Position numbers and translations under genes: made by a program
From: Tissierella praeacuta_A
Lineage (GTDB): Bacteria > Bacillota > Clostridia > Tissierellales > Tissierellaceae
Direction: 5' to 3'
Length of the DNA: 64,000 nt
NCBI RefSeq assembly: GCF_040396155.1
Contig: NZ_JBEBOY010000012.1
Coordinates: 1 to 64,000, forward strand
Shown: positions 9,437 to 15,760 of the stretch, piece by piece
Position numbering within the stretch: position 1 is the first letter of the stretch
Layout of the letters: every line of letters begins with the position of its first letter
The notes under the pieces: model-generated
Databases searched by the model: none
What the model was told of the DNA's origin: nothing
What the model saw: the letters and a program-made list of their open reading frames with translations, nothing else

Positions 9437-10054
9437 TTACATTTTTCTAAACAACCCTATGACTTTTCCTAAAATAGATACATCTTTAGTATATATAGGT
9501 TCCATAAACTGGTTTTCTGGTTGTAATCTTATTTTATCTTTTTCTTTAAAAAATCTTTTAACTGTAGCTTCATCTTCTAATAAAGCTACTACTATATCTC
9601 CGTTTAATGCGGATTTTTGCTCTCTAACTAAGACTAAATCACCGTCTAAAATTCCCGCGTCAATCATACTTTCGCCTTGAATTTTAAGCATAAATACATC
9701 ATGTCCTTCAACAAGTTCTACAGGTACAGGGTAAGTATCTTCAATATTCTCTACGGCTAATATAGGGGCACCTGCAGTTACCTTGCCTAAAATAGGTATG
9801 TCAACAGTTTTTTTGGATACAAGTAAAAAGTCATCATTTCTGTCAAGAATTTCAATTGCTCTTGGCTTTGTAGGATCCTTTCTAATATATCCTTTGGCCT
9901 CAAGTTTTTCTAAATGACTATGAACAGTTGAAGTAGATTTCAAATTAACACCTTTGCAAATATCCCTAACAGATGGTGGATAACCTTGCCTTTGAACCTC
10001 AGATTTTATATATAATAAAATTTCAATCTGCTTCTGAGTTAAATCTTCATACAT
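9437..10054 (-). CDS. lexA: SOS repressor LexA
   Basis: Self-cleaving repressor of the SOS regulon. Numbered from ATG 10054 (205 aa), it has an N-terminal winged helix-turn-helix (about 1-65), the autocleavage pair A94-G95 (KVTAGAPI), the nucleophile S129 (GESMIDAG) and the general base K166 (TVKRFF). An in-frame GTG at 10063 lies inside the ribosome site GAGAGGTG, so ATG 10054 is preferred. It is transcribed divergently from yneA. An SOS box over its own -35 region (10131-10144) implies autoregulation. Confidence 0.96.
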   Translation of the reverse strand: MYEDLTQKQIEILLYIKSEVQRQGYPPSVRDICKGVNLKSTSTVHSHLEKLEAKGYIRKDPTKPRAIEILDRNDDFLLVSKKTVDIPILGKVTAGAPILAVENIEDTYPVPVELVEGHDVFMLKIQGESMIDAGILDGDLVLVREQKSALNGDIVVALLEDEATVKRFFKEKDKIRLQPENQFMEPIYTKDVSILGKVIGLFRKM

Positions 10055-10104
10055 AAAACACACCTCTCATTCATAATATATTTTAATAAGTTTAATTTTG
10101 ATTT

Positions 10105-10144
10105 ATTATATCATATTATCTATTATTTTTCAAACAAAGGTTCG
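10105..10144 (-). promoter_or_regulatory. lexA promoter with overlapping SOS box
   Basis: On the minus strand a -35 TTGAAA (10128-10133) and a -10 TATAAT (10105-10110) are separated by exactly 17 nt. The SOS-box-like CAAACAAAGGTTCG at 10131-10144 matches the Gram-positive LexA consensus (GAAC-N4-GTTC core) except for one base in the first half-site core. It overlaps the -35, as expected for autorepression. Confidence 0.75.
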
Positions 10145-10162
10145 TTTTATTTGGAAAAACTA

Positions 10163-10211
10163 TTGACAAAGAACCTACGTTTGTGTAGAATATCTATAGA
10201 ACGATTGTTCA
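10163..10211 (+). promoter_or_regulatory. yneA promoter with two SOS boxes
   Basis: TTGACA (10163-10168) and TAGAAT (10186-10191) are spaced by 17 nt. One LexA box, AGAACCTACGTTTG (10170-10183), lies in the spacer. A second with the perfect GAAC-N4-GTTC core, AGAACGATTGTTCA (10198-10211), lies at the predicted transcription start. Two sites imply tight SOS repression of the division inhibitor. Confidence 0.8.
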
Positions 10212-10233
10212 GAACTAACGTGCGAGGTGGGTT

Positions 10234-10542
10234 ATGAAGAAAAGGTATAGGATAGTTAACAAAACAAGATTTTATTTATTCGTTACTTCATCGTTTACAT
10301 TCATACTAATTTTTTCATTTATTTTATTATCAAGAAATAGGGCTTATAGTTCGGTGTATAAAGTTGGTTACAAAGAAGTAAAAGTAGTAGAAGGGGATAC
10401 ACTATGGAATATTGCTTTAAATTATCTTCCTCCAAAAACTGATGTGAGGAAACTGGTGTACGATATTAAAGAGTTTAACGAAATGGAAGATTTTTATATC
10501 TATCCTGGAGATCGTATTAAAGTTCCGATTATAAACCAATAA
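10234..10542 (+). CDS. yneA: YneA-type SOS cell division inhibitor (membrane-anchored LysM protein)
   Basis: 102-aa protein with a positively charged N-terminus, one membrane span (about residues 12-34) and an extracytoplasmic LysM domain (about 46-98, VVEGDTLWNIALNYL to YPGDRIKVP). This is the architecture of B. subtilis YneA, which delays septation during the SOS response. Divergence from lexA and two SOS boxes in its promoter support the role. GAGGTGG precedes ATG 10234. A bidirectional terminator follows directly. The function is inferred from architecture and synteny, because YneA sequences diverge widely. Confidence 0.85.
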   Translation: MKKRYRIVNKTRFYLFVTSSFTFILIFSFILLSRNRAYSSVYKVGYKEVKVVEGDTLWNIALNYLPPKTDVRKLVYDIKEFNEMEDFYIYPGDRIKVPIINQ

Positions 10543-10548
10543 GGCAAC

Positions 10549-10580
10549 AAAAAAGCTAAGAAAATTCTTAGCTTTTTTTG
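10549..10580. terminator. Bidirectional terminator between convergent yneA and xer
   Basis: Stem AAAAAAGCTAAGAA / TTCTTAGCTTTTTT (10549-10562 with 10565-10578) with A-run and T-run flanks serves both directions. The xer stop codon (10568-10570) lies inside it. Confidence 0.8.
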
Positions 10581-11542
10581 TTGGTTCTATTAGACAATGG
10601 ATTGCTTTTTACAGCTTCTCTAAGTCTATCATTATCTATATGAGTATATATTTGCGTTGTAGATACCGATTCGTGTCCTAAGATTTCTTGTAAAGCCCTT
10701 ATATCAACATTTCCGTATTTATACATCAATGTAGCAGCCGTATGCCTTAGTTTATGTGTGGAATAGATAGAAGTATCTAGACCTAATTTCTCCAGGTATC
10801 TATCAATCATATGCTGTATAGCACGATTGCTCATTCTGTTTTTTCTTTTACTTATGAACATAGCTTTCTCATCTGTTGGGTTCTTTGGCCTAACTGATAG
10901 ATAATCTTCTATAGCTGATATACAAGCATCATTTAGAAAAATAGTTCTCTCTTTATTTCCTTTTCCTATGATAGATAATGTATCATTATCCTTTATTTTA
11001 TCTATATCAATACTAGATAACTCTGATAATCTTAAACCGCAATTTAAAAACAACATAATTATGGCATAATCTCTTTTTCTATATTCTTCATTAGTGTTTT
11101 CTAATACTATGTTTAATAATGCTTCTGATTGCTCTAAAGTGAGGTAGACAGGATGTCTATTATCTGTTTTAGGGAATTCAAGAGATTCTGTAGGGTTTTT
11201 TTCTATTAAATTTACTATGGAATATAGATAATCAAAGAAGGACCTAAGGGAGGCAACCTTTCTAGATTTAGCAAAATTTTTATTATTTCTTTTTTTATCA
11301 GCGTATGAAATGTAAGCGTGCAAATCTTGAATTTTTAATTTCTTAATTAAATCTAAATCGATATCAGATATATCAATTTCATCAAATGGCTGCTCCGAAT
11401 CAACCAATCTATATCTTGATTTAATAAATCTAAAAAATGTTCTTAGATCAAAGAAGTATTCTTTTACAGTATTTGGAGAGGAACCTTTAATAGTTTCCAT
11501 GTAATTTAAGTAATCTTCAAGGATTAGCGGTATATTATTCAC
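10568..11542 (-). CDS. xerC: Tyrosine recombinase, XerC/XerD type
   Basis: 324-aa tyrosine recombinase. The N-terminal SAM-like core-binding domain spans about 1-120, and the catalytic domain follows. The full active-site set is visible: R171 (GLRLSEL), K194 (GKGNKER), H263 and R266 (HKLRHT), H290 (GHES) and nucleophile Y299 (QIYTH). It resembles chromosome-dimer resolution Xer proteins more than phage integrases in size and lacks an arm-binding domain. I cannot tell XerC from XerD. It lies alone between the yneA terminator and a large palindrome, next to dif-like repeats and a decayed partial copy of itself at 11910-11982. In many Clostridia a xer gene also sits beside lexA. Confidence 0.88.
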   Translation of the reverse strand: MNNIPLILEDYLNYMETIKGSSPNTVKEYFFDLRTFFRFIKSRYRLVDSEQPFDEIDISDIDLDLIKKLKIQDLHAYISYADKKRNNKNFAKSRKVASLRSFFDYLYSIVNLIEKNPTESLEFPKTDNRHPVYLTLEQSEALLNIVLENTNEEYRKRDYAIIMLFLNCGLRLSELSSIDIDKIKDNDTLSIIGKGNKERTIFLNDACISAIEDYLSVRPKNPTDEKAMFISKRKNRMSNRAIQHMIDRYLEKLGLDTSIYSTHKLRHTAATLMYKYGNVDIRALQEILGHESVSTTQIYTHIDNDRLREAVKSNPLSNRTNKKS

Positions 11543-11559
11543 TATATCCCCCTTTTCAT

Positions 11560-11603
11560 AATAACATTAGTCACAAAATAGTTATTTTGTGACTAATGTT
11601 ATT
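11560..11603. repeat. Perfect 21-bp inverted repeat upstream of xer
   Basis: Arms 11560-11580 and 11583-11603 are exact reverse complements with only GT between them; the core is TTAGTCACAAAATA. It begins 18 nt upstream of the xer start codon. It could be an operator, a terminator for read-through from the right, or a recombinase-binding site. Very long perfect symmetry with a 2-nt centre is unusual for an ordinary terminator. Confidence 0.75.
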
Positions 11604-11835
11604 TTACACCAAAATTATCCAAAAAGCAAATTATTAGGATATTTAAACTTTGATAATATTTTTAAGCAATAAAAGATAAAGTTATACAGATATCAGTCTG
11701 TTATATAATCTAAAAAGATTTGTTTGGATAATATAGCAATTAAAAATATGTCTAAATAATACAATTCTATTTAACCTTAATAACAGGTTTATACTTAGTT
11801 CTTAGATGCTCAATGATAAATTACATTAACATATA

Positions 11836-11865
11836 TTATAAAATCGATTAAAATCGATTTTATAA
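11836..11865. repeat. 14-bp perfect inverted repeat
   Basis: TTATAAAATCGATT (11836-11849) and its exact reverse complement (11852-11865) flank a 2-nt centre. The inner AAAATCGATT also reads as a direct repeat. No adjacent gene explains it. Confidence 0.6.
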
Positions 11866-11909
11866 GGTCAAAAAACAAAGATTGCACTTTTAAATTTAAA
11901 ATACACAGT

Positions 11910-11982
11910 TAAATCTTGAATCATTAATTTTAAATTAGATTTAAATCAATATCTAATATATTGGTTCTGTTAAATGACTGGT
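11910..11982 (-). pseudogene. Decayed fragment of a second Xer recombinase gene
   Basis: Aligned by eye, this stretch matches positions 11321-11394 inside the intact xer gene at roughly three quarters of positions with one single-base gap. Minus-strand translation gives LDIDLNLI, then after a frame break KLMIQDL, against SDIDLDLIKKLKIQDL in the intact protein. Similarity appears to continue weakly toward about 12040. It is a relic of a duplicated or displaced xer copy. Confidence 0.6.
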
Positions 11983-12249
11983 TAGGATAAAACTGATCAT
12001 TTTGTATCAAAACTATATATGGATTTTTAATAATTGCTACATAGCTAGCTGATGAATAATATATTTTAATATTTTATAAATATTTTATAATAATACTAGT
12101 TGAGATTTAATTTCTAAAGTTTATTATAATCCGATTATGGTTATTAATAATATAATTATTTTGAACGTTGGTATCTAAATATAATAATATTTATATTTTT
12201 ATCTGTTTTAATACCATTACTTCTTTATTAACTTTAATGAATCTCAACA

Positions 12250-12278
12250 AAGTTTACATAAATATATTACGTAAACTT
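12250..12278. repeat. Palindromic hairpin repeat, copy 2 of 4
   Basis: Arms 12250-12261 and 12267-12278 (AAGTTTACATAA / TTACGTAAACTT) with one mismatched pair and centre ATATA. The right arm is identical to copy 1 over the 11-base core. Confidence 0.75.
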
Positions 12279-12498
12279 ATTTTAATATATCGGATAAAAG
12301 TTTTCATTAATGTTGATTTATGTTTATTATGATATTAAATTTTATTATTTCTTCTACTTCTATATGAATGACACTATATTTATTAATTTAGAATAGCTTA
12401 ACTAATATAGCCTTCTTGTTCTTTGAATTCTTCTATTATTTTTTATTTACGTTCTTATCAAGAAATAGTAGAATGTAGTAATCAGTTTCATATAATCT

Positions 12499-12660
12499 TT
12501 AATAGTTCATATTTTCCAATATCCAAGATGTTTTCTCAGAACCATAGGTTTCCTTGAGATCTGAATTATTTAACAGATAAATAATTTTATATAAATCAAA
12601 AATATCGCCTAAATTAACCTTATTCCTTAGAACATATTTAGTTAGATTGCCTACCTTCAT
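12499..12660 (-). pseudogene. Short frame carrying a copied miaB segment
   Basis: A 53-codon frame (ATG 12660 to stop 12499-12501) has no clear ribosome site. Its last third, 12503-12560, matches miaB positions 289-368 at about 56 of 59 aligned bases, after loss of a 21-base block (seven codons that include the first cluster cysteine). The translation there is KETYGSEKTSWILENMNY, against KKTYG...SEKISWILENMNY in MiaB. The upstream part, starting MKVGNLTKYVLRNK, is not recognised. This is a relic or chimera and unlikely to make a working protein. Confidence 0.5.
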
Positions 12661-12754
12661 TTTAAATATTTTCCGGATTATTAGAGTTTGAATCTTTCCC
12701 TATAATACCAGCAACTTTTTATTACATTCTATTTTCTCCTAATGATCTAGCAAT

Positions 12755-12789
12755 AATAAGTTTACGTAACTATATTACATAAACTTATT
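12755..12789. repeat. Palindromic hairpin repeat, copy 3 of 4
   Basis: Arms 12755-12769 and 12775-12789 (AATAAGTTTACGTAA / TTACATAAACTTATT) with one mismatch and centre CTATA. The left arm and centre equal copy 1. Confidence 0.75.
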
Positions 12790-12807
12790 AGGTGTGAGTG
12801 TGACTAA

Positions 12808-12850
12808 AAGAAAAAGGTTGACATAAATATAATACGTCAACCTTTTTCTT
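12808..12850 (-). terminator. Terminator of the aminotransferase gene; hairpin repeat copy 4
   Basis: A stem of up to 20 pairs, including GGTTGAC/GTCAACC, has A/T-rich flanks and one mismatch. It lies 15 nt beyond the stop of the aminotransferase gene. The core has the same 11-5-11 geometry and ATATA centre as the other copies, but both sides changed together (GTTTAC to GTTGAC), which keeps the pairing. Confidence 0.8.
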
Positions 12851-12864
12851 TTAAATATGTTATT

Positions 12865-14058
12865 TTATTCTTCTACTATTTGTTTTATTCTTTCTAAGCC
12901 TTTTTTGATATTTTCCATAGATGTTGCATAAGATAATCTTATATATTTATCATCACCAAAAGCTATACCAGGTACTACTGCTACCTTACCTTCTTCAAGT
13001 AATAAGCTTGCAAAATCTAAAGATGAATTTATTACTTTACCTTTGATTGTTTTTCCTAATAGCTGTGTAAAGTTTATCATTATATAAAAAGCACCTTGAG
13101 GTTTTCTACAGCTTAATCCTTTAATTGAATTTATTGTTTCATACATATAATTTCTTCTTTCCACGAAATGTTTTTTCATTTCTTCAACACTGCTTTGTTC
13201 CCCTAAAAGACCTTCAATACTTGCATATTGAGATATGGAACATGGATTAGATGTTGCATGGCTTTGCATATTACTCATTACTTTAACTATATCTTCATGA
13301 GCAGCGGCATATCCAATTCTCCATCCAGTCATTGCATATGCCTTTGACATACCATTTATAAGTATTGTTAATCTCTTTATATCTTTATTAAATGATGCAA
13401 TAGAAATATGCTTATTATCATCATATACTAATTTTTCATATATTTCATCAGAAACAATAAATATATTATTTTTAACAGCCCAGTCTGCTATATTTCTTAA
13501 CTCTTCCTCAGTATATATAGATCCTGTAGGATTGCTTGGACTATTTAATATAATAGCTTTAGTTTTATTAGTTAATACCTTATTTAAATCATCTACGTTA
13601 AATTTAAAATCATTTTCTTCCTTTGTTTCTATATGAACAGGAACACCATCTGCAAGTCTCACTAATTCAGGATAACTTACCCAATATGGAACAGCAAATA
13701 TAACTTCATCACCAGGGTTTAATATTGCCATTAAAGCATTATGTATAGAATGCTTTGCACCACTGGATATTATAATATTATTTGTTTTATATTCTAAACC
13801 GTTATCTCTTTTTAACTTCTCACATATAGCTTTCTTTAAATCAACTATCCCAGAAGCTGGAGTGTATCTAGTTAGGCCTTCTTTTATAGCTCTAATACCT
13901 TCTTTTTGGATGTTTTCCGGAGTATTAAAGTCTGGTTCTCCAGCTCCAAAACTAACAACATCTATTCCTGATTCTTTCATAGCCTTTGCCTTTGCAGTAA
14001 TCTCCAAAGTAATTGAAGGTGCTATCCTTAAACCTTTTTCTGATAAATTAAAATTCAT
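12865..14058 (-). CDS. PLP-dependent aspartate aminotransferase (class I)
   Basis: Fold-type I aminotransferase of the AspB group, likely aspartate:2-oxoglutarate transamination. ATG 14058 is chosen because the upstream in-frame ATG 14067 directly abuts GGAGGT with no spacing. This gives 397 aa. Visible motifs are the N-terminal SFGAGEPDFNTP, NSPSNPTGS, SDEIYEKLVYD, the PLP lysine K239 in SKAYAMTGWRIGY, and the substrate carboxylate-binding arginine in the C-terminal YIRLSYA. It lies downstream of a PHP phosphatase and a PadR regulator on the same strand and ends at its own terminator. Exact amino-acid specificity cannot be read from sequence. Confidence 0.88.
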   Translation of the reverse strand: MNFNLSEKGLRIAPSITLEITAKAKAMKESGIDVVSFGAGEPDFNTPENIQKEGIRAIKEGLTRYTPASGIVDLKKAICEKLKRDNGLEYKTNNIIISSGAKHSIHNALMAILNPGDEVIFAVPYWVSYPELVRLADGVPVHIETKEENDFKFNVDDLNKVLTNKTKAIILNSPSNPTGSIYTEEELRNIADWAVKNNIFIVSDEIYEKLVYDDNKHISIASFNKDIKRLTILINGMSKAYAMTGWRIGYAAAHEDIVKVMSNMQSHATSNPCSISQYASIEGLLGEQSSVEEMKKHFVERRNYMYETINSIKGLSCRKPQGAFYIMINFTQLLGKTIKGKVINSSLDFASLLLEEGKVAVVPGIAFGDDKYIRLSYATSMENIKKGLERIKQIVEE

Positions 14059-14096
14059 AAAAATCATACCTCCAAAATAATATTTGTTTTATAGAG

Positions 14097-14480
14097 TTAT
14101 ATTCTTTCTCCATATATATCTTTTAACACATTTTTAACAATAAGTAAAGAATCTTCGAAAGAACTTTTATTTTGTAGCAACAATATTTTATAATGTCGCT
14201 TTCCCTCATCAGTTATTCTATATCTTCTTATGGATCTTTTTTCAGGTTCGTCCCACCATCCTTCAATATACCCCTCCCCTTCTAACTCTCTGAGAAGTGG
14301 GTATATCATACCTGGACTTGGCTCCCATCTATTATCTAGTCTACTTTTTATCTCGTCTTTAATTTTGTTTCCGTAGTAAGATTTTTCATTTAATAGATGT
14401 AGTATATAAAGCTTTACAAAAGAAGTAGTACTTATTTTTGTAGGAAACTGTCTTTGCCTTTGTCCCTTATATATAGTCAA
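14097..14480 (-). CDS. PadR family transcriptional regulator
   Basis: 127-aa winged-helix protein with the PadR signature: YILHLLNEKSYYGNKIKDEI, then SPGMIYPLLRELEGEGYI and RRYRITDEGK. Family members repress detoxification, transport or stress genes. The target here is unknown. TTG 14480 is six nt after GGAGAGG and starts immediately after the stop codon of the PHP gene, so the two genes are co-translated. A basic 15-residue N-terminal extension (KGQRQRQFPTK) precedes the fold. Confidence 0.88.
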   Translation of the reverse strand: MTIYKGQRQRQFPTKISTTSFVKLYILHLLNEKSYYGNKIKDEIKSRLDNRWEPSPGMIYPLLRELEGEGYIEGWWDEPEKRSIRRYRITDEGKRHYKILLLQNKSSFEDSLLIVKNVLKDIYGERI

Positions 14481-15299
14481 TTATATCCTCTCCTTAAATT
14501 CTGGGATTGTATCAATATCAACAAAATATTTACCTAATATTAATTCTCCATTTATAAGATCACCATGAAAATCGGAGCCACCAGTAATTATTAAATCATT
14601 TGTCTTAGATAGATTAATTAAAAAATCGGTATCTTCTTTACTATGTTTAGAATGTATACATTCTAAACCATTTATGTCTAATGAAATACAATAGTTTATA
14701 ATATCTTTATCTTTTAAAATACCTGGATGAGCTAAAACTGAAATTCCTCCAACGCTTTTTATTAATGATATAGTTTCATCAATATTTATCTTATATCTTT
14801 CAGCATAAGCTGGCTTACCTCTATCTAAGTATTTATTAAATGCCTCTTGTATATCCGATACATAACCTTTTTTAATTAATGCTCTAGCTATATGAGGTCT
14901 GCCAATATATTCTTCTCCAGAAAATTCTTTTACTTCATCTATTGAAAGATCTAAGCCTAATTCATTAATTCTATTAATCATCTCTATTCCTCTAGTTAAC
15001 CTTGATTTTTTTAATTGAGTAATAATCTTAATAAGCCTAGGGTCTTGGTAATTTATAAAGTATCCGAGTATATGAACTTCTTCATCCTTAAATACACAAC
15101 TAAATTCAATTCCTGGAATTACAGTAAAATTATCATATCTATTACTGTATTCAATAGCTTTTTTAATTCCAGTTATAGTATCATGATCGGTAATTGCTAT
15201 TCCATCTAAGTTTTTCTTAATTGCTAAATCAATCACTTCTTCTGGTGGAAATAATCCATCAGAATGATTTGTATGTACATGTAAATCAAAAATCATCAA
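14481..15299 (-). CDS. PHP-domain phosphoesterase (YciV/RNase AM-like)
   Basis: 272-aa metal-dependent phosphoesterase of the PHP superfamily. The metal-binding motifs are all readable: HVHTNHSDG (H7, H9), AITDHDT, IPGIEFS, VLAHPG and GGSDFHG. Stand-alone proteins of this size are related to E. coli YciV, a 3',5'-nucleotide bisphosphatase and 5'-3' exoribonuclease. The exact substrate here is inferred only from family. AAGGAGG lies at a normal distance from ATG 15299, and a second ATG follows directly. It is co-transcribed with the padR gene. Confidence 0.85.
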   Translation of the reverse strand: MMIFDLHVHTNHSDGLFPPEEVIDLAIKKNLDGIAITDHDTITGIKKAIEYSNRYDNFTVIPGIEFSCVFKDEEVHILGYFINYQDPRLIKIITQLKKSRLTRGIEMINRINELGLDLSIDEVKEFSGEEYIGRPHIARALIKKGYVSDIQEAFNKYLDRGKPAYAERYKINIDETISLIKSVGGISVLAHPGILKDKDIINYCISLDINGLECIHSKHSKEDTDFLINLSKTNDLIITGGSDFHGDLINGELILGKYFVDIDTIPEFKERI

Positions 15300-15382
15300 A
15301 TTCCTCCTTATATAATAAAGTATATTGATGAATTAGTAAGTGTAAGATATATATGATTATACAATTTTAGATTTTAGAGTAT

Positions 15383-15411
15383 AAAAAACCTGCCATGCTG
15401 GCAGGTTTTTT
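15383..15411 (-). terminator. Terminator of spoVS
   Basis: A perfect 13-bp stem AAAAAACCTGCCA / TGGCAGGTTTTTT (15383-15395 with 15399-15411), with loop TGC and T-runs on both sides, lies 7 nt past the spoVS stop. Confidence 0.85.
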
Positions 15412-15417
15412 ATAATA

Positions 15418-15678
15418 TTATCTCGGTTCAATAATTAGCTTTATAGCTGTCCTCTCTTCACCATCTATAATTATATCTGTGAAGGCTGGTATACAAATAA
15501 GATCGATTCCACTTGGAGCAACAAATCCTCTTGCTATTGCTACTGCTTTTACTGCTTGGTTTAAAGCACCCGCCCCTATTGCTTGAATTTCAGCAGCTCC
15601 CTTTTCCCTTAATACACCTGCTAATGCTCCTGCAACAGAATTTGGACTTGATTTTGCTGATACTTTTAATACATCCAT
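15418..15678 (-). CDS. spoVS: Stage V sporulation protein S
   Basis: 86-aa protein of the usual SpoVS length with almost invariant family sequence (MDVLKVSAKSSPNSVAGALA, RGFVAPSGIDLICIPAFTD). SpoVS is an Alba-like nucleic-acid-binding protein that affects sporulation and septation. It lies directly after rny, an arrangement shared with Bacillus (ymdA-ymdB-spoVS), although ymdB is not present here. It ends at its own terminator. Confidence 0.95.
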   Translation of the reverse strand: MDVLKVSAKSSPNSVAGALAGVLREKGAAEIQAIGAGALNQAVKAVAIARGFVAPSGIDLICIPAFTDIIIDGEERTAIKLIIEPR

Positions 15679-15760
15679 TAAATTAGCCCCCTCTAATTAA
15701 ATTTTTTAAATATATTTTTATATTATTTACTTCCATATTTAGTGTTTATTTAAAAAATTA

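Larger units (their letters stand above)
11604..12864. other. 1.26-kb non-coding decay zone between xer and the aminotransferase gene
   Basis: No intact gene of credible length is present. The stretch contains a palindrome at 11836-11865, a decayed fragment of a xer paralogue (11910-11982), three hairpin repeats related to 8797-8831 (12250, 12755, 12808) and a short frame with a copied miaB segment (12499-12660). The rest is AT-rich with dense stops. Confidence 0.7.

Noticed and set aside
10568..11542. The Xer gene as a phage or transposon integrase marking a live mobile element
   Set aside because: It lacks an arm-binding domain, no other phage or transposon genes are nearby, and its position beside lexA is common in Clostridia. 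Only relics surround it.
8797..12850. The repeated hairpins as a CRISPR array
   Set aside because: Copies are few, palindromic and spaced irregularly (30 to over 3000 bases), and no cas gene is present.
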